Source of the DNA: FEN-1219 sp036563665
Lineage (GTDB): Bacteria; Pseudomonadota; Gammaproteobacteria; Steroidobacterales; Rariloculaceae
NCBI GenBank assembly: GCA_036563665.1
Contig: DATCLY010000093.1
Coordinates: forward strand, 1 to 64,000
DNA length: 64,000 nt
Direction of reading: 5' to 3'
How positions within the stretch are numbered: position 1 is the first letter of the stretch; the number at the start of each line of letters is the position of its first letter. The notes under the pieces were generated by a model, which did no database searches, was not told the origin of the DNA, and worked only from the letters and a program-made list of their open reading frames with translations. The position numbers and the translations under genes were made by a program. This document shows, piece by piece, positions 50,397 through 59,259 of this stretch.

Positions 50397-51461
50397 TCAT
50401 GCCGCGTGGGCGGCGAGCCGGCGGCCGGCGAGCCTCCGCAGTGTGCTTGCCACGATCTCCGCGATCAAGCGCTCGTACGGCATTCCTGCGAGCTCGGCCA
50501 TGATCGGCAAGTCCGAGTGCCCGGGCGTGAGCCCGGCGAGCGGGTTCACCTCGAGCAGGTGCGGCTTGCCGTGCTCGTCGAGGCGCACGTCCACGCGGCC
50601 CGCATCGCGGCAGCCGAGGCAGCGCCACGTGGCGAGCGCGAGCCGCTCGACGTCGTCCCGTAGCGGACCGGGCGCGAGCAGCCGATACTCGACGAGACGC
50701 TGCCACTCGGCTTTGTTGCGATACGAGTACACGTCGGCATCGGCATCCTCGCGGAGCACGATCTCGAGCGTGGCGAGCGCGCGCGCCTCCGCGCCCGTGC
50801 CCAGGATGCCCACCGTGAACTCCCGCCCCGGCAGGAAGCGCTCCACGAGCACGGGCTGGCGATGGGCGGCGAGCAGCTCCGCGCACACCTTGCGCAGCTC
50901 GGCTCGCGAGCTCACGAGGGAGGCTGCCGTGATCCCCTTGCTCGTGCCCTCCGCCACGGGCTTCACGAACACGGGCAGCGGCAGGTCGACCGCCGCCGCC
51001 TCGGCCGCCGTGGCGACGAGCGCAAAGTCCGGCGTCGCGATGCCGTTGCCGCGCGCGACGTGCTTGGCCATCGCCTTGTGCAGCGTGAGCGCGCAGACGA
51101 GCGGATCGGAGAACGTGTAGGGGATGTCGTATGCCTCGAGCAGGGCGGGCACCTGTGACTCGCGGCCGTATCCGGCCACGCCCTCGCAGATGTTGAAGAC
51201 GAGATCCCACCGCTCGCCCGCCACGAGCCGCGCCGCGAGCGCCTTCACGTGACCGATGCGGACCACCTCGTGACCGAGCGCGGCGAGCGCGTCGGCGATG
51301 GCGTCCACGGTGACGCGCGAGTCGAACTCGGCGACCTCGAGCTCGGAGAAGCCGAGCCTCAGGTAATCGTCCTTCAGGTCGTAGGTGAACCCCACCCGCA
51401 GCGGCGCGGCCGGGGAGGCGCCGCCGTCCCTGTGCCGCGCGCCGCGTCGCGATGCGCTCAT
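50397..51461 (-). CDS. ATP-grasp ligase (D-Ala-D-Ala ligase-like), first of two
   Basis: A 354-residue protein with Ddl-type motifs: VFNICEGVAGYGRESQVPALLEAYDIPYTFSD pattern (VFNICEGVAGYGRESQ), LPVFVKPVAEGTSKGI (the ATP-binding Lys and the flexible Ser loop), LVERFLPGREFTVGILG, and RVDVRLDEHGKPHLLEVNPL followed by AGLTPGHSDLP. This is closer to classical Ddl than the next gene, but a housekeeping Ddl would normally lie in the mur/fts cluster. The start overlaps the stop of the KamA-like gene (ATGA), so it is translationally coupled to the aminomutase. Confidence 0.88.
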   Translation of the reverse strand: MSASRRGARHRDGGASPAAPLRVGFTYDLKDDYLRLGFSELEVAEFDSRVTVDAIADALAALGHEVVRIGHVKALAARLVAGERWDLVFNICEGVAGYGRESQVPALLEAYDIPYTFSDPLVCALTLHKAMAKHVARGNGIATPDFALVATAAEAAAVDLPLPVFVKPVAEGTSKGITAASLVSSRAELRKVCAELLAAHRQPVLVERFLPGREFTVGILGTGAEARALATLEIVLREDADADVYSYRNKAEWQRLVEYRLLAPGPLRDDVERLALATWRCLGCRDAGRVDVRLDEHGKPHLLEVNPLAGLTPGHSDLPIMAELAGMPYERLIAEIVASTLRRLAGRRLAAHAA

Positions 51462-52786
51462 CCTGCGCGTCGACCGGCGCCGAGCGTGCCGTCCGGGTCC
51501 GGATAGCGGCACGTGTCGCCCCTGAAGTTGCGCAGCAGCAGGTCGTCGCCGTCGCGGCCGACGACCGCATCCGGCAACAGCGCGATCTTGCCGCCGCCGC
51601 CCGGCGCGTCCACCACGAACGTCGGCACGGCGTAGCCGGTGGTGTGCCCGCGCAGGCCCTCGATGAGCTCGAGGCCCTTGTCCACCGTGGTGCGGAAGTG
51701 GCTCGACCCGCTGATCGGATCGCACTGGTAGAGGTAGTAGGGCCGGACGCGGATCTTGAGCAGGCCGTGGAAGAGCTGCTTGAGCGTGGTCACGTCGTCG
51801 TTGACGCCCTTGAGCAACACCGTCTGGCTCCCGAGCGGGATGCCCGCGTCGGCCAGCCGTCCGCAAGCCTCCGCCACCTCGGGCGTGAGCTCAGCCGGGT
51901 GCGTGAAATGCAGGCTCATCCAGAGCGGATGGTAGCGGCGCAGCATGCGCGTGAGCGTGGGCGTCACGCGCATGGGCTGCACGACGGGCTGCTTGGAGCC
52001 GATGCGGATGAACTCGACGTGCTTGATCGGGCGCAGCTTGCTCAGGATGTACTCGAGCCGCTCCTCGTCGAGCGACAGCGGGTCGCCGCCCGAGATCAGC
52101 ACGTCGCGGATCGCAGGCGTGGCCGCGATGTAGTCGATGGCGCGGTCCACGTCGGCCTTCTTGAGCGCGCGCTCGCCGCTCGCGCCGACCAGACGGGCGC
52201 GCGTGCAGTAGCGGCAGTAGACCGAGCAGAAGTTGGTCACGAGCAGCAGCACGCGGTCCGGGTAGCGGTGCACGAGCCCCGGCACCACGCTGTGGCCGTC
52301 TTCGCCGAGCGGGTCGTCGTCCTCGCCGCGCGTGTGCGTGAACTCATCGAGCGTCGGCACGACCGTGCGGCGCAGCGGCTGCGACGGATCGTCCGGATCG
52401 ATGAGGCTCATGTAGTACGGCGTCACGCCCACCGGCAACGGGCCGGCGTGGCGTTGGATGGCCGCCCGCTCCTCCGGCGTGACTCGAATCATCGTCTCGA
52501 GCTGAGCGAGCGTGCGGATGCGGTTGCGATTCTGCCAACGCCAGTCGTTCCACTCCGTGACTTTGACGCCGGGGAAGTGGCGCTTACGGAACGCGTCGGC
52601 CCTGGCGCTGACGGTGATTCGGGCGATGGCGGTCGGCAGGCGCGCCGGCGCCGGTTTTGCCGCTGGGGGCTTGGTGGGAGGGGGAAGGTCGGTGAGGAGG
52701 CGAGATCGTCGAGAAGGGCGGGAAGGATGGGTGGCTGCGACAGCCGAACTCGGAGGTTCTTCCTCCAAGGACAACAGGTTTTTCAC
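51458..52786 (-). CDS. KamA-family radical-SAM aminomutase (lysine 2,3-aminomutase-like)
   Basis: A 442-residue protein. TNFCSVYCRYCTRARLV contains the CxxxCxxC iron-sulfur motif (C187, C191, C194). ISGGDPLSLDEERLEYIL and the PLP-lysine loop VVDAPGGGGKIALLPD are KamA hallmarks. An N-terminal low-complexity extension of about 50 residues precedes the conserved core. Such enzymes move the alpha-amino group of lysine (or a related amino acid) to the beta carbon. It is first in an operon with two ATP-grasp ligases and GNAT/HDAC genes; no EF-P modification genes are nearby, so an EpmB role is unlikely. The start is GTG at 52786. Confidence 0.92.
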   Translation of the reverse strand: MKNLLSLEEEPPSSAVAATHPSRPSRRSRLLTDLPPPTKPPAAKPAPARLPTAIARITVSARADAFRKRHFPGVKVTEWNDWRWQNRNRIRTLAQLETMIRVTPEERAAIQRHAGPLPVGVTPYYMSLIDPDDPSQPLRRTVVPTLDEFTHTRGEDDDPLGEDGHSVVPGLVHRYPDRVLLLVTNFCSVYCRYCTRARLVGASGERALKKADVDRAIDYIAATPAIRDVLISGGDPLSLDEERLEYILSKLRPIKHVEFIRIGSKQPVVQPMRVTPTLTRMLRRYHPLWMSLHFTHPAELTPEVAEACGRLADAGIPLGSQTVLLKGVNDDVTTLKQLFHGLLKIRVRPYYLYQCDPISGSSHFRTTVDKGLELIEGLRGHTTGYAVPTFVVDAPGGGGKIALLPDAVVGRDGDDLLLRNFRGDTCRYPDPDGTLGAGRRAG

Positions 52787-52888
52787 CTTCAGGGATATCC
52801 AGGCCGGGTGGCCGTAGGTTGGTGACGCACCAGTTAGACCCCGTTGCTAGCTGGTTGGGCAGACCATCTGCCGACGAAAAACGGCGCA

Positions 52889-52916
52889 ACTATAAACGGA
52901 CGCAACAGGAATGCAA
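52889..52916 (-). promoter_or_regulatory. Sigma70-type promoter candidate for the kamA-like operon
   Basis: On the minus strand, TTGCAT (52911-52916) and TATAGT (52889-52894) are separated by 16 bases. The start would lie roughly 95 bases before the GTG of the aminomutase gene. Confidence 0.5.
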
Positions 52917-53208
52917 GAGATTTTTGCGAGATTCGAAACATATCTCACGGTACGATTCGCGGCCGGCGGCGAGCGCGGCGCTGCGCGTTCGATTCGTTCG
53001 AATTCGCGGGTCTTTTGCTCGTCGCGCCGGGGTCGTCGCGATGCACGCGGGCGTCGCTCTGTCGTCGGCAGACGACAGCTTGTGGACGGCGGGGGTGCGT
53101 GCTAGAGAGCGCGGCGGCCGACAGGCGTTCCGCTCTTCGTCGGTTTCGGCGGGTCTCGGCGAGCGTGGCGGCAGTCGGGGCGACCGAAGCGAAACGAGAC
53201 CGAAAAGC

Positions 53209-53236
53209 TTGACGCGTTCGGCACCTGTACTACATT
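53209..53236 (+). promoter_or_regulatory. Sigma70-type promoter candidate for bactofilin
   Basis: TTGACG at 53209-53214 and TACATT at 53231-53236 with a 16-base spacer, about 100 bases before the bactofilin start. Confidence 0.5.
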
Positions 53237-53344
53237 ACGGGTGTCTACAGTGACTCTCGGCCGAGCAGCACTACATCGAGCCTCCGCTCCGGCGTATCTG
53301 CTCCGCACATCGTCGTTTTCACGCACACACACGTGGGGGTTTCT

Positions 53345-53926
53345 ATGTTCGACTTGGGTAAGAAAAGCGGGTCCGACAAGGTCCAGGACGACTCGACGCG
53401 GCAGCAGGACCGGCCGGAGATCCGCAACGAGGCCGCTCCTACGCCCCGGCGGCCGGCAGGCGCCCGGGAGGCGGCCGTCATCGGGCCGTCCATTCACATC
53501 GACGGCGACCTTCGCGGCGAGGAAGACTTGCTCATCGAGGGCGAGGTCAACGGCACCGTCGAGCTGAAGCACAACATTCTTACGATCGGGCCCCAGGGCA
53601 AGGTTCGGGCCGACGTCTACGCCCGCGCCGTCTACGTCGAGGGCTACGTCGAGGGCGATCTGTACGGGGCCGAACGCGTCGGCATCCGCAAGAGCGCCCA
53701 GGTGCGGGGCAACATCACGTCGCCCAGCGTCTCGCTCGAGGACGGGGCGAAGTTCAAGGGCTCCATCGAGATGGATCCGAAGGCCGTCGAATCGGCGCTC
53801 GGATCGGGCCGCGGCGGGCTCGAGTCGCAGAAGTCGGCGCAGCCGCAGCAGGCCGCCGCGAAGCCTGCGACGAACGTCTCGCCGAAGCCGGTGGAGCCGG
53901 CCGCCAAGAGCGGCGCCGCGAGCTGA
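53345..53926 (+). CDS. Bactofilin (polymer-forming cytoskeletal protein)
   Basis: A 193-residue protein. A flexible N-terminal tail precedes the bactofilin core at about residues 45-145, a right-handed beta helix made of short repeated strands (IGPSIHIDGDLRGEEDLLIEG in part, GTVELKHNILTIGPQGKVRA in part, YVEGYVEGDLYGAERVGIRK). A disordered Ala/Pro/Gln-rich C-terminal tail follows. Bactofilins self-assemble into filaments at the membrane without nucleotides and take part in cell shape, stalks or chromosome positioning. The ATG at 53345 was preferred over a GTG 12 bases earlier. No M23 peptidase partner is adjacent. Confidence 0.93.
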   Translation: MFDLGKKSGSDKVQDDSTRQQDRPEIRNEAAPTPRRPAGAREAAVIGPSIHIDGDLRGEEDLLIEGEVNGTVELKHNILTIGPQGKVRADVYARAVYVEGYVEGDLYGAERVGIRKSAQVRGNITSPSVSLEDGAKFKGSIEMDPKAVESALGSGRGGLESQKSAQPQQAAAKPATNVSPKPVEPAAKSGAAS

Positions 53927-53940
53927 GACCCGAGCGCTAC

Positions 53941-54579
53941 ATGGAGGGGGCCTCGCCCCGAGCCACGCGCACTGCCGAACCGGCCGGGCGCCGGGCAGCC
54001 CCGTCCGCCGCCGGACAGCCGCTCAACGCGCCGTTGTTTAGCACGCTCATCGAGCGGCTCGACGAGAGCCGCCGATGGGTCGTGTTCGACCTCGGCCGGG
54101 CCCGCACCGAGACCATCGCTCTGCTCGGACGGGTCCGCTGCCGGCTCCAGGTGGTGGATCTCGTGGACGACGCCGAGCGCCTGAACGCGCTCGCCGCCGA
54201 TCCGCGGGAGCTGCAGGCCGCCGTGGAAGCCCTGCTGCCGAGGCGCGGCGAGCCCGCGGACGCCGTGCTCTGCTGGGACCTGCTGAACTACCTGCAGCGC
54301 CCGGCGCTCACGGCCGTCATGGAGGCCATCGCCGCGCGCGGCCGGCCGGGCATGCTCGCGCACGCGCTCATCTACTACGCCGCGCCGCGCATGCCCATGC
54401 GGCCCGCGCTGTTCGTGCCGCTGCCGGACCGCCGGCTCGTGGACCTGGCGCCGCCCGTGGCGGAGCGCGCCGCTCCGCGCTACTCGCCGGAGGACCTCGG
54501 GCGCTGCATGCCGCGTTACCGGGTGGAGCGCGCGCGCCTGCTGCGCAACGGCATGCAGGAGTACCTGCTGCAGCTCTGA
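53941..54579 (+). CDS. Methyltransferase-like hypothetical protein
   Basis: A 212-residue protein whose core resembles a class I SAM-binding Rossmann fold: RWVVFDLGRARTETIALLG, LQVVDLVDDAERL, DAVLCWDLLNYLQRPALTAVM and YSPEDLGRCMPRYRVERARLL. The classical GxGxG loop is degenerate (DLGRART), so catalysis is uncertain. It starts 14 bases after bactofilin and probably shares its promoter; the combination suggests a link to the filament-forming protein, but this rests on position only. Confidence 0.65.
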   Translation: MEGASPRATRTAEPAGRRAAPSAAGQPLNAPLFSTLIERLDESRRWVVFDLGRARTETIALLGRVRCRLQVVDLVDDAERLNALAADPRELQAAVEALLPRRGEPADAVLCWDLLNYLQRPALTAVMEAIAARGRPGMLAHALIYYAAPRMPMRPALFVPLPDRRLVDLAPPVAERAAPRYSPEDLGRCMPRYRVERARLLRNGMQEYLLQL

Positions 54580-54623
54580 TCCGCCCGGCGTCCGGGCCGG
54601 GCGGCGAAGCGCCGAGCGCACGC

Positions 54624-54632
54624 TGCTAGAAT
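54624..54632 (+). promoter_or_regulatory. Extended -10 promoter candidate for the Gfo/Idh gene
   Basis: TGCTAGAAT, the same extended -10 pattern seen before opgG, lies 31 bases before the GTG start at 54664. The leader would be only about 25 bases long. Confidence 0.35.
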
Positions 54633-54663
54633 CGACTCGATCCTGCTGCGGCTCCGGGGAGCG

Positions 54664-55818
54664 GTGGGCGCGAGAGTCAGATTCGGCATGGTCGGCGGCG
54701 GCGAGGGCGCCTTCATCGGCGCGGTGCATCGCCAGGCCGCGCGCCTCGACGGCGAGATCGAGCTCGTCTGCGGCGCATTCTCGAGCGATCCGGAGCGCAG
54801 CGCGGCCACCGGCCGCGCGCTGTCGCTGCCCGCCGCGCGTTGCTATCCGGACTACCTCACGATGTTCCGGGCCGAAGCCGGCCTGCCGGCGGACGAGCGC
54901 ATGCAGTTCGTCGCGATCGTCACGCCCAATCACTTGCATCTGCCGGTGGCGCTGGCCGCGCTGGAGCACGGCTTCCACGTGCTGTCCGACAAGCCGGCCA
55001 CGGTGAGCCTCGAGGAGTGCCGCCGGCTCGCGGCGGCGCTGCGCGCGAGCGGGCGGCTGTACGCGCTCACGCATCCGTATGCCGCCTATCCGCTCGTGCG
55101 CGAGGCGGCGGCGCGCATCGCCGCGGGCGAGCTCGGCACCATCCGCAAGGTGGTGGTCGAGTACGTTCAGGGCTGGCTCGCGACGCCGCTCGAGCGCACG
55201 GGCCACAAGCAGGCGAGCTGGCGGCTCGATCCCGCGCGGGCCGGCCCGAGCGGCTGCTTCGGCGACATCGGCGTGCACGCGTTCCAGCTCGCCGAGCACG
55301 TCACGGGGCTCGAGGTGACGGAGATCTGCTGCGAGCTCAACCGCGTGGTGCCGGGCCGCGCGCTCGACGACGACGGCACGGCGCTCCTGCGCTTCGACAA
55401 CGGCGCGCACGGCGTGCTGCTCGCGAGCCAGATCAGCGTGGGCGAGGAGAACGCGCTCACCTTGCGCGTCTACGGCGAGGCCGCGGGCCTCGAGTGGCGG
55501 CAGGAGGAGCCGAACACGCTGCTCGTCAAGCGCGACGGCCGGCCCGCCGAGCGCATCCGGGCCGGCAACGCCTACCTGGGACCGGCGGCGCAGCAGGCGA
55601 CGCGCCTGCCCGCGGGCCATCCGGAGGGCTACATCGAGGCGTTCGCCAACCTGTACCGGGAGTTCGCGGCCGCGGTGCGGGCGTTCGAGGCGGGCGAGCG
55701 GACGGCGCCGGCGCTGCCCGGCATTCGGGAGGCGCTGCGCGGCATGGCGTTCCTCGAGACGGCGCTCGCCGCGAGCGCTTCGCCCGCGAAGTGGCACCGG
55801 CTCGAGGCGCCGGCATGA
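54664..55818 (+). CDS. Gfo/Idh/MocA-family sugar oxidoreductase
   Basis: A 384-residue NAD(P)-dependent oxidoreductase. The N-terminal Rossmann fold has FGMVGGGEGAFIGAVHR, and the family motif EKP appears as SDKPATVSLEEC. The C-terminal domain has GCFGDIGVHAFQLAEHVTGL with the catalytic Asp/His pair. Members oxidise hydroxyl groups of sugars, inositol or their keto forms. The start is GTG at 54664. It begins a run of sugar-metabolism genes up to 59231, which suggests a role in converting a keto-sugar or glycoside. Confidence 0.9.
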   Translation: MGARVRFGMVGGGEGAFIGAVHRQAARLDGEIELVCGAFSSDPERSAATGRALSLPAARCYPDYLTMFRAEAGLPADERMQFVAIVTPNHLHLPVALAALEHGFHVLSDKPATVSLEECRRLAAALRASGRLYALTHPYAAYPLVREAAARIAAGELGTIRKVVVEYVQGWLATPLERTGHKQASWRLDPARAGPSGCFGDIGVHAFQLAEHVTGLEVTEICCELNRVVPGRALDDDGTALLRFDNGAHGVLLASQISVGEENALTLRVYGEAAGLEWRQEEPNTLLVKRDGRPAERIRAGNAYLGPAAQQATRLPAGHPEGYIEAFANLYREFAAAVRAFEAGERTAPALPGIREALRGMAFLETALAASASPAKWHRLEAPA

Positions 55819-55894
55819 GCCGCGCGCACGCGCGCGCGGAGAGATCGCGGCGCGCGCCTTCAGGCGCGGTCGCTGCCGAGTTAGAGTAGGCCCA

Positions 55895-56938
55895 ATGAAA
55901 GGCCCCGGCATCTTCCTCGCGCAATTCGCGGGCGACAGGCCGCCGTTCGACACGCTCGAGGGCATGGGCCGCTGGGCGGCCTCGCTCGGCTACGTCGGCG
56001 TGCAGGTGCCGACCAACGACCCGCGCCTGTTCGATCTCGAGCTCGCCGCGGGGAGCGCCACCTACTGCGACGAGGTGGCGGGGCGGCTGCGCGACGCGGG
56101 CGTCGTCATCACGGAGCTCTCGACGCACCTGCAGGGGCAGCTCGTCGCCGTCCATCCCGCCTATCAGCCCCTGTTCGCGGCGTTCGCGGCGCCCGAGGTG
56201 CGCGACAAGCCGAGCGCCTGGCAGGACTGGGCCACCACCCAGCTCCGCCGCGCGGCGAAAGCGAGCGAGCGGCTGGGGCTCTCCGCCTGCGCGACCTTCT
56301 CGGGCGCGCTGCTCTGGCACACCGTGTATCCGTGGCCGCAGCGGCCCGCGGGGCTCGTGGAGGAGGGGTTCGCGGAGCTCGCACGGCGCTGGCGACCGAT
56401 CCTCGACGCGTTCGATGCCGCGGGCGTCGACGTCTGCTTCGAGATCCATCCCGGCGAGGACCTGCACGACGGCGTGACCTTCGAGCGGTTCCTCGACGCC
56501 ATGGACGGCCACCGGCGCGCGAACATCCTCTACGACCCGAGCCACCTGCTGCTCCAGGCGCTCGACTACTCGGCGTTCATCGACCACTACCACGAGCGCA
56601 TCAAGGCGTTCCACGTGAAGGACGCGGAGCTCAGGCCCGACGGGCGCTCGGGCGTCTACGGCGGCTACCAGGCCTGGATCGATCGTCCCGGCCGGTTCCG
56701 CTCGCTCGGTGACGGGCAGATCGACTTCCGCCGCATCTTCAGCCAGCTCACGCGCTACGGCTACGACGGCTGGGCCGTGCTCGAGTGGGAGTGCTGCCTG
56801 AAGCACCCCGAGGACGGGGCACGAGAGGGGGCGCCCTTCATCCGCGCGCACATGATCCGCACCACGGACAAGCAGTTCGACGACTTCGCGGGCGGGGGCG
56901 GCGATCGCGACACGAACCGCCGCGTGCTGGGCCTGTAG
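55895..56938 (+). CDS. Sugar phosphate isomerase/epimerase (xylose isomerase-like TIM barrel)
   Basis: A 347-residue cytoplasmic protein with the metal-binding residues of the AP-endonuclease-2/xylose-isomerase-like superfamily: CFEIHPGEDLHDG, ILYDPSHLLLQ, KAFHVKDAELRPDG and AVLEWECCLK. It has no signal peptide. Such enzymes isomerise or epimerise sugars, and relatives act on 3-keto-glycosides. It is flanked by the Gfo/Idh gene (76-base gap) and an MFS gene (2-base gap), so it is in the same operon. Confidence 0.88.
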   Translation: MKGPGIFLAQFAGDRPPFDTLEGMGRWAASLGYVGVQVPTNDPRLFDLELAAGSATYCDEVAGRLRDAGVVITELSTHLQGQLVAVHPAYQPLFAAFAAPEVRDKPSAWQDWATTQLRRAAKASERLGLSACATFSGALLWHTVYPWPQRPAGLVEEGFAELARRWRPILDAFDAAGVDVCFEIHPGEDLHDGVTFERFLDAMDGHRRANILYDPSHLLLQALDYSAFIDHYHERIKAFHVKDAELRPDGRSGVYGGYQAWIDRPGRFRSLGDGQIDFRRIFSQLTRYGYDGWAVLEWECCLKHPEDGAREGAPFIRAHMIRTTDKQFDDFAGGGGDRDTNRRVLGL

Positions 56939-56940
56939 GC

Positions 56941-58275
56941 GTGGCGGCGGCGAGCGACGGCGGCGCCCCCGGGCTCGACGCCCGGCGGCTGTTCGTCATC
57001 GCGAACCTGTCGATCCTCATGATCGGCCTCGGGTTCGCCGTCCGCGCGAACGTCGCCGGCGACATCCAGGAGCGGATCTTCGCCGCCGTCGATCTCGCGA
57101 GCTCCGGCAACATGATCGGCGGCGTGCTCGGCGCCACGTTCACGGGGTTCGCGTTGACGCTGCTCTTCGGCAGCGCGCTCGTCGATCACCTCGGCATGAA
57201 GCGGATGCTGCTGTTCGCCGCGTTCGGCTTCATCGCCGGCAGCCTCGTCGTCATCGCGACCTCGCTCGCGCCGCCGAGCGGCTCGAGCTATCCGCTCATC
57301 TTCGCCGGCTTCCTGCTGACGGGGCTGGGCTGGGGCGCGGTGGAGGCCGCGAGCAACCCGTTGGTGACGGCGCTCTTCCCCGAGGAGAAGACGCACCGGC
57401 TCAACGTGCTCCACGCCTGGTGGCCCGCAGGGATCGTGATCGGCGGCCTGCTGGGCGTCGGCCTCGGCGCGCTCGGCGTGCCGTGGCAATGGAACCTCGC
57501 GATGCTCATCGTGCCGGCGGCCGTGCTCGCGCTGCTCGCGGCGCGCACGCCGTTCCCGGTGACGGAGCGCGTGGCGGCGGGGGTGAGCCATCGCGACATG
57601 TACGCGGAGGTGATCCGCTCGCCGGGCTGCTTCGTGTGGTTCGGCTGCATGATGCTCACCGCCACGACGGAGCTCGCGCCGGGCCAGTGGGTGGAGGTGG
57701 CGCTCACGAACATGGTGGGCATGCCGGGCATTCTCGTGCTGGTGTACGTGAGCGCGCTCATGTTCGTGCTGCGGCATTTCGCCGGCCGCATCGTGCAGCA
57801 CCTCGCCCCCGTGGGGCTCCTGTGGTTCAGCAGCCTCACGGCGGCCATCGGCCTCTACCTCCTGAGCGTGGCCGAGTCGCCGGTGCCCGTCTTCCTGGCG
57901 GCCACTGTCTGGGGCGCCGGCGTCTGCTATATGTATCCCACGATGGTCGCCTCCGTCGCGGAGCGCTATCCGCGGGGCGGCGCATTCGTCATGGGCATCA
58001 TGGGCTTCGCGGCCGGCATGGCGAATCAGGTGATGCTGCCGATCATGGGCTCGATCTTCGACCGGGCGCGCATCGAGGCCGCGGGCGGCGAGGAACGCCT
58101 CGCGGAGCTCGCCGGCCCCGCGCTCGATCAGGTGATCCGGCTCGCATCCATCGAATCGTTCCGGGCCGTCGCGGTGATCCCACTGCTGCTCCTGCCCGTG
58201 TTCGGCCTGATCTGGCTCAACGACCGTCGCAGGCGAGCCGCCGAGGCGCGCGTGGGCGCGCCGCTCGAAGGGTGA
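56941..58275 (+). CDS. MFS transporter (FucP/sugar-permease-like)
   Basis: A 444-residue membrane protein with about 12 helices. The loop after helix 2 reads SALVDHLGMKRMLLF, and WGAVEAASNPLVTALFPEEKTHRLNVLHAWWPAG (in part EAASNPLVTALFPEE and LNVLHAWWPAG) is the strongly conserved FucP/Gala-permease region. It probably imports a sugar or modified sugar for the neighbouring isomerases. GTG start at 56941; its stop overlaps the next gene by one base (TGATG). Confidence 0.88.
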   Translation: MAAASDGGAPGLDARRLFVIANLSILMIGLGFAVRANVAGDIQERIFAAVDLASSGNMIGGVLGATFTGFALTLLFGSALVDHLGMKRMLLFAAFGFIAGSLVVIATSLAPPSGSSYPLIFAGFLLTGLGWGAVEAASNPLVTALFPEEKTHRLNVLHAWWPAGIVIGGLLGVGLGALGVPWQWNLAMLIVPAAVLALLAARTPFPVTERVAAGVSHRDMYAEVIRSPGCFVWFGCMMLTATTELAPGQWVEVALTNMVGMPGILVLVYVSALMFVLRHFAGRIVQHLAPVGLLWFSSLTAAIGLYLLSVAESPVPVFLAATVWGAGVCYMYPTMVASVAERYPRGGAFVMGIMGFAAGMANQVMLPIMGSIFDRARIEAAGGEERLAELAGPALDQVIRLASIESFRAVAVIPLLLLPVFGLIWLNDRRRRAAEARVGAPLEG

Positions 58276-59231
58276 TGGACCGGCGAGCGTTCCTGCGGCG
58301 AGCGGCGGTGGCGGCGGCGGCCGTGGCCGGCGGCCACGGGCCGTGGAGCGGGCGGGCGTCCGCGCAGGACTGCGGCAGCGTGGCGCCGCCGGGCGTGCAG
58401 CTCTACACGCTGCGCGCGGAGCTCGCGAGCGACGTGCGCGGCACGCTCGCCGCGCTCGGGGCGCTCGGCATCCGCGAGGTGGAGGCCTTCGGTCTCGACG
58501 GCGACGACGACACGCTCTTCGGCCTGACGCCCGCGGAGCTCAAGGCCGCGCTGGACGAGGCCGGGCTCGCCATGCCGCTCGCGCACGTGGGCGATCGGCT
58601 GGACGACGACGCGGTGCTCCGGCGGGCGGTCGAGCGCGCGCAGGCGCTCGGCGTCGGGACGCTCGTCATCGCGCTGCCGCGCGAGTTCACCGAATCGCGT
58701 TTCGGCCGCTTTCGGATGGTGCCGGCGCCCAACGTCGAGGCGCTCGACGAGCTCGTCGAGCGCTTCGAGCGCGCGGCGACGGCGCTCGCCCGCGAGGGGC
58801 TCGGCTTCGGCTATCACAACCATCACGTCGAGCTCCTGCCCGTGCCCGACGGCAAGGGCGGCGAGATCGTGCCGTTCGAGCACGTGACGGCGAACACCGA
58901 TCCGGCGCTCGTGCGCCTCGAGCTCGACCTGGGCTGGCTCGCGGCGGCGGGCCGCGACCCCGTCGGGATGCTCGAGCGGCACGCGGGGCGCGTGCTGGCC
59001 TGCCACCTCAAGGACTACGTGGGCGAGCCGCGCGCGCTCGACGGCGACGTGGGCGATCTGCAGGAGCGGCTCGTGGAGCCGGGCGCGGGCGGCATCGACT
59101 TCGCGGCCGTGCTGGCCGCCATGGCGGCCACCGGCGTGCGGCACGGCTTCATCGAGATCGACGTGAGCGCGGATCCGATGGGCGCCGTCGAGCGCGGTCA
59201 CGCGCACCTCCGGGCCCTGCGTCCCTGCTGA
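58275..59231 (+). CDS. Tat-exported sugar isomerase/epimerase-like protein
   Basis: A 318-residue protein. The N-terminus MDRRAFLRRAAVAAAAVAGG is a twin-arginine (Tat) signal, so it is exported already folded. The mature part is a TIM barrel like the 55895 product, with GYHNHHVELLPV, RLELDLGWLAAAG, LACHLKDYVGEP and HGFIEIDVSADP supplying the metal ligands. A periplasmic member beside a GMC oxidoreductase is the arrangement expected for enzymes that act on a 3-keto-glycoside before uptake. That function is inference from context. Confidence 0.88.
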   Translation: MDRRAFLRRAAVAAAAVAGGHGPWSGRASAQDCGSVAPPGVQLYTLRAELASDVRGTLAALGALGIREVEAFGLDGDDDTLFGLTPAELKAALDEAGLAMPLAHVGDRLDDDAVLRRAVERAQALGVGTLVIALPREFTESRFGRFRMVPAPNVEALDELVERFERAATALAREGLGFGYHNHHVELLPVPDGKGGEIVPFEHVTANTDPALVRLELDLGWLAAAGRDPVGMLERHAGRVLACHLKDYVGEPRALDGDVGDLQERLVEPGAGGIDFAAVLAAMAATGVRHGFIEIDVSADPMGAVERGHAHLRALRPC

Positions 59232-59259
59232 ACGGCGGCGCGAGCGCGCACGCGCCGCG

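Larger units (their letters stand above)
52787..53344. other. Gene-free divergent control region
   Basis: A 558-base spacer between the kamA-like operon (minus) and bactofilin (plus), with no convincing gene. It is clearly AT-richer than its surroundings in two patches, each with a promoter-like element: minus-strand at 52889-52916 and plus-strand at 53209-53236. Confidence 0.55.

Noticed and set aside
50397..51461. ATP-grasp gene considered as the housekeeping D-Ala-D-Ala ligase
   Set aside because: It is embedded in the aminomutase operon rather than a mur/fts cluster, and a second divergent Ddl-like gene follows. A housekeeping role cannot be excluded without the rest of the genome.
51458..52786. 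KamA-like gene considered as epmB (EF-P beta-lysylation)
   Set aside because: No efp or epmA nearby, an N-terminal extension of about 50 residues, and coupling to ATP-grasp and GNAT/HDAC genes point to another pathway.
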